Shown here in pieces: positions 36,247 to 45,094 of a stretch of 64,000 bases of DNA. Position numbers and translations under genes: made by a program. The notes below the pieces were generated by a model. It made no database searches and was not told the DNA's origin. It saw nothing but the letters and a program-made list of their open reading frames with translations. The stretch's first letter is position 1. Each line of letters begins with the position of its first letter. Origin of the DNA: Maribacter_C sp964554895 (GTDB taxonomy: Bacteria > Bacteroidota > Bacteroidia > Flavobacteriales > Flavobacteriaceae); assembly GCA_964554895.1 (NCBI GenBank), contig CAZKQM010000002.1, positions 1-64,000 of the forward strand, written 5' to 3'.

Positions 36247-37287
36247 ATGAAGAATAAAATCAATGCCTATAATAATATTTCTGAATTAATAGGTAACACG
36301 CCTCTGGTCAAGTTGAATGCGGTAACCAAAGGAATGAAAGGAGCGTATTTTGCCAAAGTTGAGGCATTTAATCCTGGTCATTCTTCCAAAGATAGAATTG
36401 CTGCTCATATCATTGAAGAAGCTGAGTGTAAAGGCATATTAAAAGAAGGCAACACCATAATTGAAACAACATCAGGTAATACAGGTTTTAGCATTGCTAT
36501 GGTTAGTATTATTAAAGGATATGATTGTATTTTGGCCGTGAGTTCAAAGTCATCAAATGATAAAATTGATATGTTGAGGTCAATGGGTGCAAAAGTTTAC
36601 GTTTGTCCTGCTCATGTTAGTGCTGATGACCCAAGGTCATATTATCAGGTAGCAAAAAGGTTGCACGAAGAAACTAAAGGTTCAATCTATATCAACCAGT
36701 ATTTTAATGAATTAAATACTGAAGCACATTACAAATCTACAGGTCCTGAAATTTGGGAACAAACCAACGGAAACATTACTCATTTAGTTGCGTGTAGTGG
36801 TACAGGTGGAACCATTTCAGGTACTGCAAAGTATTTAAAAGAGCAAAATCCTGATATTAAGATTTTAGGAGTTGATGCTTTTGGTTCTGTGCTTAAAAAA
36901 TATCATGAAACAGGAGAATTAGATACCAATGAAATTTATCCGTACCGTATTGAAGGTTTGGGTAAAAACTTAATTCCTTCTGCTACTGATTTTAAGGTAA
37001 TTGATAAATTTGTCAAGGTTACCGACGAGGCAAGTGCTCATACGGCACGTGAAATATCTAAATCAGAAGGTATATTTGCTGGTTATACCAGTGGTGCCGT
37101 TATTCAAGCGGCAAAACAGTTTAGTGATGAAGGTGAGTTTACAAAAGATAGTAAGGTTGTTTTGATATTTCCTGATCACGGTTCGCGTTATATGAGTAAA
37201 ATTTATAGTGATAAATGGATGGAAGACCAAGGTTTTTTAAACAACAATTCGGTTGAAGAATCTCAACAAATTCAGCACATTCGATAA
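36247..37287 (+). CDS. capA: PLP-dependent cystathionine beta-synthase-like enzyme, candidate cysteate synthase
   Basis: A 346-residue fold-type II PLP enzyme. The PLP Lys is K48 (GHSSKDR), the substrate loop is TSGNTG (75-80), and the phosphate loop is SGTGGTISG. The ADDPRSYYQVAKR segment is CBS-like. There is no heme or CBS-pair domain. In Capnocytophaga, CapA is a CBS relative that makes cysteate from phosphoserine and sulfite. Here the next gene is an alpha-oxoamine synthase, matching the capA-capB arrangement. The gene name is inferred from that pairing. An ordinary cysteine synthase is the alternative. A strong terminator follows, so capB probably has its own promoter. Confidence 0.72.
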   Translation: MKNKINAYNNISELIGNTPLVKLNAVTKGMKGAYFAKVEAFNPGHSSKDRIAAHIIEEAECKGILKEGNTIIETTSGNTGFSIAMVSIIKGYDCILAVSSKSSNDKIDMLRSMGAKVYVCPAHVSADDPRSYYQVAKRLHEETKGSIYINQYFNELNTEAHYKSTGPEIWEQTNGNITHLVACSGTGGTISGTAKYLKEQNPDIKILGVDAFGSVLKKYHETGELDTNEIYPYRIEGLGKNLIPSATDFKVIDKFVKVTDEASAHTAREISKSEGIFAGYTSGAVIQAAKQFSDEGEFTKDSKVVLIFPDHGSRYMSKIYSDKWMEDQGFLNNNSVEESQQIQHIR

Positions 37288-37307
37288 TTATAAACAAATA
37301 CGAAATA

Positions 37308-37345
37308 AAAAAAGACAATAGCCCAAAGGGCTATTGTCTTTTTTT
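37308..37345 (+). terminator. Rho-independent terminator after the CBS-like gene
   Basis: AAAAAAGACAATAGCCC pairs perfectly with GGGCTATTGTCTTTTTT around AAA, with extra T following. Confidence 0.93.
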
Positions 37346-37360
37346 CTGCTTCAAAATCCA

Positions 37361-37368
37361 TATTTTTG
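37361..37368 (+). promoter_or_regulatory. Possible -7 box for the alpha-oxoamine synthase gene
   Basis: TATTTTTG matches TAnnTTTG and lies 47 bases before the start codon. The nearest TTG (37334-37336) is 24 bp upstream, slightly beyond the usual range. Confidence 0.35.
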
Positions 37369-37415
37369 CATCGTAAATTGAATGTTTACACAATACGATA
37401 TTAAAAAAGCGTTAG

Positions 37416-38675
37416 ATGAGAGATATTTTTGATAGAATTACTGAAAACAAAGGACCATTAGGTAAATGGGCTTCTCAAGCTGAAGGTTATTTTGTTTTTC
37501 CTAAACTTGAAGGACCTATTTCTAATAGGATGAAGTTTCAAGGTAAAGAAGTAATTACTTGGAGTATCAATGATTATTTAGGATTAGCAAATTTACCTGA
37601 AATAAAAAAGATTGATGGCGATACGGCAGGAGAATACGGTGCGGCTTACCCAATGGGTGCTCGTATGATGAGTGGTCATACTGATTTTCACGAACAACTT
37701 GAACAAGAATGTGCAGCCTTTGTTGATAAAGAAGCTGCTTACTTGTTAAACTTTGGCTATCAAGGTTTCATGTCAGTTATTGACGCTTTAGTAACCAAAG
37801 ATGATATCATTGTTTATGATGTAGATTGTCATGCCTGTATTATTGATGGGGTTAGGTTGCACATGGGTAAACGCTTTACTTTTATTCATAACAATGTTGA
37901 GAGTTTAGAAAAGAACTTAGAAAGAGCCACAAAAATGGCAGAACAGACCGGTGGTGGTATATTGGTTATTTCTGAAGGTGTTTTTGGAATGCGGGGTGAG
38001 CAAGGAATTTTAAAGGAAATTGTTGCGCTAAAAAGTAAATATAATTTTCGTTTACTTGTTGATGATGCGCACGGTTTTGGTACTTTAGGTAAAACAGGTG
38101 GTGGTGCAGGTCAAGAACAAGGGGTGCAAGATGATATCGATATTTATTTAGCAACTTTCGCTAAATCAATGGCAAGTATAGGGGCTTTTGTAGCAGCAGA
38201 TCAAGAAATAATCAACTATCTAAAATATAACTTACGTTCTCAAATGTTTGCGAAGTCGTTGCCTATGACCTATGTAAAAGGAGCTTTGAAGCGATTAGAC
38301 ATGTTAAGAACGATGCCAGAGTTAAAAGATAAACTTTGGGAGAACGTAAACGCACTTCAAGATGGCCTAAAAGAAAGAGGTTTTGATATTGGTACTACCA
38401 GTAGTTGTGTGACGCCCGTTTATTTAAACGGAAGTATTCCTGAAGCAATGGCATTGGTAAAAGATTTGCGAGAAAATCACGAAATTTTTTGTTCAATAGT
38501 GGTGTACCCAGTTATTCCTAAAGGATTGATTTTATTACGTTTAATTCCTACGGCCACACATACCTTAGAAGACGTTTCAATAACCCTAGATGCTTTTTCA
38601 TCTATTAGAGAACGTTTGCAAAATGGAACTTATAAAAGGCTTTCAGCGCATGTCGCGGCAGCGATGGGAGAGTAG
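37416..38675 (+). CDS. capB: Alpha-oxoamine synthase family acyltransferase, candidate cysteate C-fatty acyltransferase
   Basis: A 419-residue fold-type I PLP enzyme of the KBL/AONS/serine palmitoyltransferase family. It has WSINDYLGLAN near the N terminus, HACIIDGVR, DDAHGFGTLG, and the PLP Lys K250 in ATFAKSMASIG. This family condenses an amino acid with an acyl thioester. In gliding Bacteroidota one member (CapB; Fjoh_2419 in F. johnsoniae) joins cysteate to a fatty acyl group on the route to capnine sulfonolipids. The adjacent CBS-like gene supports that assignment here. Serine palmitoyltransferase is the chief alternative. The 3' end nearly touches the converging GNAT gene. Confidence 0.75.
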   Translation: MRDIFDRITENKGPLGKWASQAEGYFVFPKLEGPISNRMKFQGKEVITWSINDYLGLANLPEIKKIDGDTAGEYGAAYPMGARMMSGHTDFHEQLEQECAAFVDKEAAYLLNFGYQGFMSVIDALVTKDDIIVYDVDCHACIIDGVRLHMGKRFTFIHNNVESLEKNLERATKMAEQTGGGILVISEGVFGMRGEQGILKEIVALKSKYNFRLLVDDAHGFGTLGKTGGGAGQEQGVQDDIDIYLATFAKSMASIGAFVAADQEIINYLKYNLRSQMFAKSLPMTYVKGALKRLDMLRTMPELKDKLWENVNALQDGLKERGFDIGTTSSCVTPVYLNGSIPEAMALVKDLRENHEIFCSIVVYPVIPKGLILLRLIPTATHTLEDVSITLDAFSSIRERLQNGTYKRLSAHVAAAMGE

Positions 38676-38676
38676 G

Positions 38677-39798
38677 TTACGATAGATTTTTCTTGTACGT
38701 TCTTCTGCGCTTGTAAACTTGTGGGTCAAAATGTTTCCAAATTTGTTTGATAGCTATGTTCTCTTCTAATTCCGGGGTACGGTAACAGTACTCAATTCCA
38801 TATTTTGAAAAGGTTTTGTAGTATTCATTAAATATTACAGCTGTAATTCCTTTATTTTGGTAGTCAGGATGTACCCCTATTAGGTAAAAAATAACATCTT
38901 TGCTTTTGTTTTTAGCCTTGAGTAAATGATAGATTCCAAACGGAAATAATTTTCCGTTTGCTTTTTGCATGGCCTTTGAGAATGAAGGTAAAACAATACC
39001 AAAACAGATGAGCTTTTCATTTTCATCAACGATAAATTTGATGTATTCTGGCTTTATAAGACTAATGAACTTTTTCTTAAAATAGTTCTTTTGAATATCA
39101 GTTATAGGAACAAATGAAGAAAGTGAGGCATAACTTTCATTAAATAAGTCGAACATTTCATCAGCCATACTCATAACCTCTGAGGTAGTAGTCGGATTAA
39201 TTGGGCTAACATTATATCGCTTTTTAACCATCTCATTTACCCGTTCAAAAAACTTTGGTTTTGCGTTTGAAAATGGAAATTTATTTTCCATATATTCTTT
39301 TTCTTTGACAAACCCTAAGCTTTCGTAATGCTTTTGGTAATAGGAATGATTATACCAACTAATCATGGTTCCTATATGATCAAAACCTTCAACGAGAACA
39401 CCAACCTTATCTAGATTTGAAAAACCTACAGGGCCTTCCATAAATTCTAGGTTATTTTCTTTCCCTAAGGCTTCAACTTTTGCTAATAAGCATTCTGAGA
39501 CTTCAACGTCATCAATGAAATCAAACCAACCAAAACGCATTTTCTTTACGTTTTGTTGATTAATTTCAATGGCATTAGTTATAGCGGCAATTCGTCCTAC
39601 TATTTTGTCATCTTTATAGGCCAAAAAGAATCGTGCCTGCGCCGTTTTAAATGCTGGATTTTTTGTTTTATCAAATGAATCTAATTCATCCTTAATAATG
39701 GGCGGCACCCAAAAAGAAGAATTTTTGTAAAGTGAAAATGGAAATTTTACAAACTTCTTTAATTCTGATTTTGTAATCGCCTCTTTTAAGGTAACCAT
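38677..39798 (-). CDS. GNAT-fold acyltransferase-like protein, possibly linked to sulfonolipid N-acylation
   Basis: A 373-residue cytoplasmic protein with a GNAT-like C-terminal domain: YLIGVHPDYQNKGITAVIFN has the QxxG acyl-CoA loop near residues 317-335. The N-terminal half also carries a GNAT-like strand set (FFLAYKDDKIVGRIAAITN). It ends one base from the end of the alpha-oxoamine synthase gene, on the opposite strand. Bacterial ceramide synthases that N-acylate long-chain bases also have acyl-CoA N-acyltransferase folds. A role in adding the N-acyl chain to capnine is therefore attractive, but it rests on position alone. Confidence 0.65.
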   Translation of the reverse strand: MVTLKEAITKSELKKFVKFPFSLYKNSSFWVPPIIKDELDSFDKTKNPAFKTAQARFFLAYKDDKIVGRIAAITNAIEINQQNVKKMRFGWFDFIDDVEVSECLLAKVEALGKENNLEFMEGPVGFSNLDKVGVLVEGFDHIGTMISWYNHSYYQKHYESLGFVKEKEYMENKFPFSNAKPKFFERVNEMVKKRYNVSPINPTTTSEVMSMADEMFDLFNESYASLSSFVPITDIQKNYFKKKFISLIKPEYIKFIVDENEKLICFGIVLPSFSKAMQKANGKLFPFGIYHLLKAKNKSKDVIFYLIGVHPDYQNKGITAVIFNEYYKTFSKYGIEYCYRTPELEENIAIKQIWKHFDPQVYKRRRTYKKNLS

Positions 39799-39868
39799 TC
39801 TTTAGATTTTGATGGTCAATATTAGCGATATTAATCTTGCAATGAAAACAACTATGAGATTTTGTTAT

Positions 39869-40960
39869 CTAGAATTCAATAACCCCGTCATCTTTCTTCT
39901 TTTTCTTTTTTCCTTTCTTTTTTCGTTTTTCTTCTTTTTTTAACTTTTTTAATTGCTTTTTTGACGGACCAAGGTCAATATCTTCAGCTCCTGAACCGCC
40001 ATTTTTCTTTCTTTTTTTACGTTCCTCTTTGTCCTTATTTAGCATTTGATTTTTCTTAATGGGTTCGCCATTTTCTCCTGCTTTTTGATCTTCTATTGCA
40101 GGTGGGTCTGAGTGAAAATCAAAACGATAAGAACATCCGGCAGTAACAAATACTCTCGACGGTGTATTTTTAAGACTAGCTCCTAAATTAAAGTCAGCTT
40201 GAAATAGATCATTAAATAGGTAGGCAATTCCGCCTCTAATTAAAGCATCAGCATAACGGTCACTTTGTATGCCTTGATGTTCAATAAAAGAACTCCATTT
40301 AGGGTTTCTAAAAGCATGAGATAACGAAACAATATAATTTAGTTCTGGAAAATCAGTAGTGATGCGGTCATACGCGAAATTTGTAATCAACACAAATCGA
40401 GGTGTTACTCTACTTTGAGTAGCTATCATCGCCCGGTAAGATAAGAGCGGGTCTCCCCTAAAAAGAGGATTGTCAAACAGGTTGAATGTGGCACCGACGT
40501 ATACTGAAATAGAGGGTATTAAATTTTTTAATTGAAAGACATTGTTTTTACGCCAGCTATAGAAATCAGGTTTGTTTCTTTCGGCTGATTTGTAGCGATC
40601 ATAAACTAAAAACTTTAATCCAATTCTATTTCTAGAAAAATTAAAAGTTGATTGATTGATCCCTGAATTTAAAAAATCTTCAGATTTGTATTGAAAAGTT
40701 CCTTCCCAATTAATTTCAAGTTGCTCAAATAACAAACCATACCTTAGTGATAGGTCTGAGCCCAAAATATTGGCTTGACTGTTTAATAGAATGTGATCAG
40801 ACTGCTCAAAACCAACTCCGGCTTCAATTTGTAAAACGTTTTTTCCAACGGCATAGGCGCTAACCGATAATCCTGGTCGGTTGGAGTTGATTACATCGGT
40901 ATACTGAGAAAATGCTGCCCAAGAAATTAAGTAGATAAATAGTATAACAGTCTTCTTCAT
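39869..40960 (-). CDS. Outer-membrane beta-barrel protein (transporter-like) with Lys-rich tail
   Basis: A 363-residue protein starting at ATG 40960 with the signal MKKTVILFIYLISWAAFSQ. Alternating beta strands over about 25-280 resemble the Phenol_MetA_deg/transporter family of outer-membrane barrels (NSNRPGLSVSAYAVGKNVLQ). The last 80 residues are strongly charged, with runs of Lys/Glu ending in KKKKKKDDGVIEF. Substrate unknown. The lysine-rich end is similar in style to the exported protein at 25713-26210. Confidence 0.72.
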   Translation of the reverse strand: MKKTVILFIYLISWAAFSQYTDVINSNRPGLSVSAYAVGKNVLQIEAGVGFEQSDHILLNSQANILGSDLSLRYGLLFEQLEINWEGTFQYKSEDFLNSGINQSTFNFSRNRIGLKFLVYDRYKSAERNKPDFYSWRKNNVFQLKNLIPSISVYVGATFNLFDNPLFRGDPLLSYRAMIATQSRVTPRFVLITNFAYDRITTDFPELNYIVSLSHAFRNPKWSSFIEHQGIQSDRYADALIRGGIAYLFNDLFQADFNLGASLKNTPSRVFVTAGCSYRFDFHSDPPAIEDQKAGENGEPIKKNQMLNKDKEERKKRKKNGGSGAEDIDLGPSKKQLKKLKKEEKRKKKGKKKKKKDDGVIEF

Positions 40961-41087
40961 TGATAGTTTATATCGACTATTGAGGCCCATAGTTGGTTTG
41001 ACGAATTGATTTATCATTATTTTATGACAATTGCCATATCAATACAACGCAAGAATTGTATTTTTGATATGCACGTTATTAAATTAA

Positions 41088-41351
41088 ATGGGATTTTTAA
41101 AAATAATATTGGTGCTAATTATGATCTACTATCTTCTGAAGATAGTGGCCAAAATATTTGCGCCAAAAATTATTAACTACGCAGCCAAAAAAACAGAAGC
41201 GCACTTTAAAGAAAAATTCGAAGGATTTCAAAGGGAACAAAGAAATACTAATCAGAAAGTGGGAGATGTAATCATTAACAAAAAACCATATAAGAAAAAC
41301 AAGACGACCAAAAAAGTTGGCGATTATATCGACTTCGAGGAAATTGATTAA
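41088..41351 (+). CDS. DUF4834 family protein
   Basis: An 87-residue protein with one N-terminal membrane helix (IILVLIMIYYLLKIVAKIF) and a basic cytoplasmic tail ending in KKVGDYIDFEEID, typical of flavobacterial DUF4834. A TATTTTTG -7-like element lies at 41059-41066. It is 30 bp upstream of the YfhO gene and probably leads that operon. Function unknown. Confidence 0.82.
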   Translation: MGFLKIILVLIMIYYLLKIVAKIFAPKIINYAAKKTEAHFKEKFEGFQREQRNTNQKVGDVIINKKPYKKNKTTKKVGDYIDFEEID

Positions 41352-41381
41352 TTTTATAATTGCTAACCACTAGTTACTTTC

Positions 41382-43823
41382 ATGCGAAAAGGTCTTACTT
41401 CATTTTTTACTCATTTTTTTATTACCGTTTTTTTTATCATCGCAGCGCTGGCATATTTTAGTCCGGTGTTATCGGGTAAAATTCTATATCAAAATGATAT
41501 AGCCCAATATACGGGCATGGCCAAAGAGCAGAATGATTTCAGAAAAAAAACAGGCGAAGAACCGTACTGGACAAATGGAGCATTTGGTGGTATGCCAACG
41601 TATCAATTAGGTGCGTATTACCCTCATAATTATGTTAAAAAATTAGATTCTCTCATTCGTTTTTTACCGAGACCAGCGGACTATTTATTTTTATACTTTA
41701 TTAGTTTTTATATACTGCTTTGCTGCATGAAAGTAGATTACAGACTGGCCATAGTAGGGGCGCTAGCCTTTGGTTTTTCTACCTATTTAATTATAATTTT
41801 TGGGGCAGGTCATAATGCTAAAGCACATGCTTTAGGCTATTTGCCCATGCTTTTAGGTGGTATCATTTTGGTTTTTAGAAAGAAATACTTGTGGGGCTTT
41901 GTACTTACCGCTCTAGCAATGGCTCTTGAAATTCAAGCCAACCATTATCAAATGACCTATTACTTCATGTTTCTTGTCTTTTTCTTGGGTATGGTGTATT
42001 TGATTGATGCTATTCGAAAGAAATACCTAAAACATGTATTTGTATCTGTAGGTATTTTGTTAGTTGCAGTTGGGCTAGGTATTGCTGCCAATGCTACAGG
42101 TTTAATGGCAACTAAAGAATATGCCGATTGGAGTACACGTGGGCCTTCTGAGTTGACAATCAATGCTGATGGTTCTGTAAAAGAAAATAGCACGGGCTTA
42201 AGTAAAGAATACATTACCCAATGGAGCTATGGTATTGCAGAATCATTAAATCTATTTGCACCTAGACTTTTTGGGGGTGCTTCAGTAGAAAATTTGGGTT
42301 CAGATTCAAAAACGTATGAATATTTAGTTGAAAAAGGTATACCAAAAAATAGAGCCTTAGAATTTAGCTCAGGTTTGCCATTATATTGGGGTGGTCAACC
42401 CAGCACATCAGGACCGGCATACATTGGCGCAATCGTATTTTTTCTCTTCTTTCTTGGGCTTATTCTAGTCAAAAAGAAAGCGAAATGGTGGCTTTTAGGT
42501 GGTACAATTTTGTCGCTAATGATGTCTTGGGGAAGTAATTTCAGTGTTTTTACTGATTTTATGATCGATTATTTTCCGCTGTATAATAAATTTAGAGCAG
42601 TCTCTTCAGCTCAAGTGGTTTTAGAATTGTGTGCACCAATAATGGCAATGCTTGCCTTAGGGGCAATTTTTGATTCCACTATGGAAAAAGCTAAAAAAAT
42701 CAATGCTTTAAAATATACCGTAGGAGGTATCTTGGTATTTGGAGTCTTGTTGTTTGTTTTTAAAGATTCTTTTGATTTTGAGGCCTATTCAGATGAGAAT
42801 TTTAGAGAAAGTTTTAATGAATTACCTGATATGCTTAAAGCAGATCGTAAAATAGTCTATAATTCTGACCTCATGCGTTCCCTCATTTTTGTAATCTTAA
42901 CTGCATTAGCACTTTGGTTATATTTAAAATTCAAGCTGAATAAAAATTTAGCCATACTTGTAGTTGGTCTGCTCATAGTCTTTGATTTAGTTGGGGTTAA
43001 CCTCAGGTATGTAAACAATGATAATTTTGTATCTAAAAGAAGAATGACACAACCTTTTAGAGAATCAGGGGTTGATAAACAGATTAAGTTAGATACAGGT
43101 ATTTATCGTGTTTTTGATCAATCTGAAGGTTTGCAGGGCGGTGCACGAACAGCATATTTTCATAAATCGATTGGGGGGTATCATGCCGCAAAACCTGCCG
43201 GTATCGAAGATTTATTTGATTTTCATGTGTACCAAGGTAATTTCGAAGTTTTGAACATGCTTAATGTAAAGTATATAGTTCAACGCGATAATGAAGGTAG
43301 AAGTTATCCTGCACTTAATCCAGATGCGAATGGCAATGCATGGTTCATCAGAACCTTAAAAGAAGTACAAACTGCAGATGAAGAAATTTTAAAGTTAAAA
43401 GAGATAAATGTAAAGAATGAGGCGGTTGTAAACACCTCAAAATTTGAGAACATAAACAGGTTTAATTTTAGGATTGATTCTACTGATATAATTACTTTAA
43501 CTGACTACGAACCCAATCATTTATCATATTCAAGTGTGAATAAAAATGCCGGCATTGCTGTCTTTTCAGAAATGTATTATCCCAGCGGATGGAATGCCTA
43601 TATTGACGGTAAAGTTGTAGATCACTTTAAAGTAAACTATGTACTTCGTGCTTTAAGAGTACCTGCTGGAAATCATACCATTGATTTTAAGTTTGAACCA
43701 GAGGTTGTTAAAACGGGAAGTAGTATTACCCTAGCGAGTTCTATTTTATTAGGATTGATTGTTCTTGGGGGAATTGGTTTTAGCTTTTGGCGCTCAAGAA
43801 AAGTTGAAAAATCAGAGAAATAA
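41382..43823 (+). CDS. YfhO family membrane protein
   Basis: An 813-residue polytopic membrane protein with about 12 hydrophobic helices in the N-terminal 560 residues. A large exported domain (about 560-780) is followed by a final helix. YfhO proteins belong to the GT-C-like glycosyltransferase superfamily and are linked to glycosylation of cell-envelope polymers in Firmicutes. The GT-C loop (YQNDIAQYTGM) follows the first helix. The stop shares one base with the next start (TAATG), so the operon is translationally coupled. Confidence 0.88.
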   Translation: MRKGLTSFFTHFFITVFFIIAALAYFSPVLSGKILYQNDIAQYTGMAKEQNDFRKKTGEEPYWTNGAFGGMPTYQLGAYYPHNYVKKLDSLIRFLPRPADYLFLYFISFYILLCCMKVDYRLAIVGALAFGFSTYLIIIFGAGHNAKAHALGYLPMLLGGIILVFRKKYLWGFVLTALAMALEIQANHYQMTYYFMFLVFFLGMVYLIDAIRKKYLKHVFVSVGILLVAVGLGIAANATGLMATKEYADWSTRGPSELTINADGSVKENSTGLSKEYITQWSYGIAESLNLFAPRLFGGASVENLGSDSKTYEYLVEKGIPKNRALEFSSGLPLYWGGQPSTSGPAYIGAIVFFLFFLGLILVKKKAKWWLLGGTILSLMMSWGSNFSVFTDFMIDYFPLYNKFRAVSSAQVVLELCAPIMAMLALGAIFDSTMEKAKKINALKYTVGGILVFGVLLFVFKDSFDFEAYSDENFRESFNELPDMLKADRKIVYNSDLMRSLIFVILTALALWLYLKFKLNKNLAILVVGLLIVFDLVGVNLRYVNNDNFVSKRRMTQPFRESGVDKQIKLDTGIYRVFDQSEGLQGGARTAYFHKSIGGYHAAKPAGIEDLFDFHVYQGNFEVLNMLNVKYIVQRDNEGRSYPALNPDANGNAWFIRTLKEVQTADEEILKLKEINVKNEAVVNTSKFENINRFNFRIDSTDIITLTDYEPNHLSYSSVNKNAGIAVFSEMYYPSGWNAYIDGKVVDHFKVNYVLRALRVPAGNHTIDFKFEPEVVKTGSSITLASSILLGLIVLGGIGFSFWRSRKVEKSEK

Positions 43824-45094
43824 TGCAAAAAGTGTTGGTCATCACATATTATTGGCCACCTGCGGGTGGGCCGGGTGTTCAGCGCTGGTTAAAATTCGTA
43901 AAATATCTTCGAGATTTTGACATAGAACCAATTGTTTACATTCCTGAAAATCCAAATTATCCAATCACTGATGTATCCTTAATAAAGGATGTTCCTAAGG
44001 GGTTGAAGATATATTCTCTTCCTATAAAAGAACCTTCAAGATGGGTTCAGTTATTTGCATCTGCAAAAAGTAAAAGAATTAGTTCAGGTATCATAAAAAA
44101 CAAAAATCAATCTTTCTTAGAGAAGGTTTTACTTTGGGTGCGTGGTAATTTATTTATTCCTGATGCTAGAAAATACTGGGTTAAGCCTTCGGTAAAATAT
44201 TTGACAAAAATTATTGATAATGAGTTAGTTTCAAAGATTATTACAACAGGACCTCCACATAGTGTTCATTTGATTGGTAAGCAATTAAAGAAAAATAATA
44301 ATCTTAAATGGATCGCTGATTTTAGAGATCCATGGACAACCATTGGCTATCATGAAAAACTTAAATTAAGTAGTTTTGCTAGAAAAAAGCATATACAATT
44401 AGAATATGAAGTTTTAAATCAGGCTGATGCAATTTTGGTAACAAGTAAGGCGACCAAAAGAGAGTTTAGTTCGCTTACCAAAACACCTATTCATTGTATT
44501 ACTAATGGTTTCGACGGAAGGTATTCGAACGAAACAGAATTAGATAAGAAATTTACTATTTCACATATTGGATCACTATTATCAGGTCGAAACCCTAGTA
44601 ATTTATGGACGGTTTTGAAAGAATTAGTGCGAGAAAATGAAGTTTTTAAAGAATTCTTTGAATTGAAATTAGTTGGAGTAATTAGTAAAGATGTATTTGA
44701 TAATATCAAAGGGCATGGTTTAGAACCATACATAAAATCTATTGACTATTTATCACATAAAGATGCTGTGCAGCTGCAACGACAATCACAAGTGCTACTT
44801 TTAGTTGAAATCGATTCTGAAGAAACGAAAGAGATAGTACCCGGAAAAATATTTGAATACTTCGCTGCTAAACGACCTATTTTGGCTATTGGGCCTGAAG
44901 ATTGGGAGGTAGCGTCTATGATTTCAGAAACCCAATCAGGTCGAGTTTTCAACTATTCAGAATCTTCAGATTTAAAAGAAGTCATACTTTCTTGGTTTGC
45001 TGAATATCAAAAAGGAACTTTAAACATTGAATCAACCAATATTGATCAATATAGCAGAAAAAAACTTACCCGCAAACTTTCAGAAGTTCTCTAA
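43823..45094 (+). CDS. Glycosyltransferase family 4-like protein
   Basis: A 423-residue GT-B fold enzyme. The N-terminal segment TYYWPPAGGPGVQRWLKF is typical of WcaI-like transferases. The C-terminal part includes ISHIGSLLSGRNP and the E-x7-E-like donor region VPGKIFEYFAAKRPIL. It probably adds a sugar to a lipid-linked glycan at the cytoplasmic face. TAATG overlaps link it to both neighbours. Confidence 0.85.
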   Translation: MQKVLVITYYWPPAGGPGVQRWLKFVKYLRDFDIEPIVYIPENPNYPITDVSLIKDVPKGLKIYSLPIKEPSRWVQLFASAKSKRISSGIIKNKNQSFLEKVLLWVRGNLFIPDARKYWVKPSVKYLTKIIDNELVSKIITTGPPHSVHLIGKQLKKNNNLKWIADFRDPWTTIGYHEKLKLSSFARKKHIQLEYEVLNQADAILVTSKATKREFSSLTKTPIHCITNGFDGRYSNETELDKKFTISHIGSLLSGRNPSNLWTVLKELVRENEVFKEFFELKLVGVISKDVFDNIKGHGLEPYIKSIDYLSHKDAVQLQRQSQVLLLVEIDSEETKEIVPGKIFEYFAAKRPILAIGPEDWEVASMISETQSGRVFNYSESSDLKEVILSWFAEYQKGTLNIESTNIDQYSRKKLTRKLSEVL

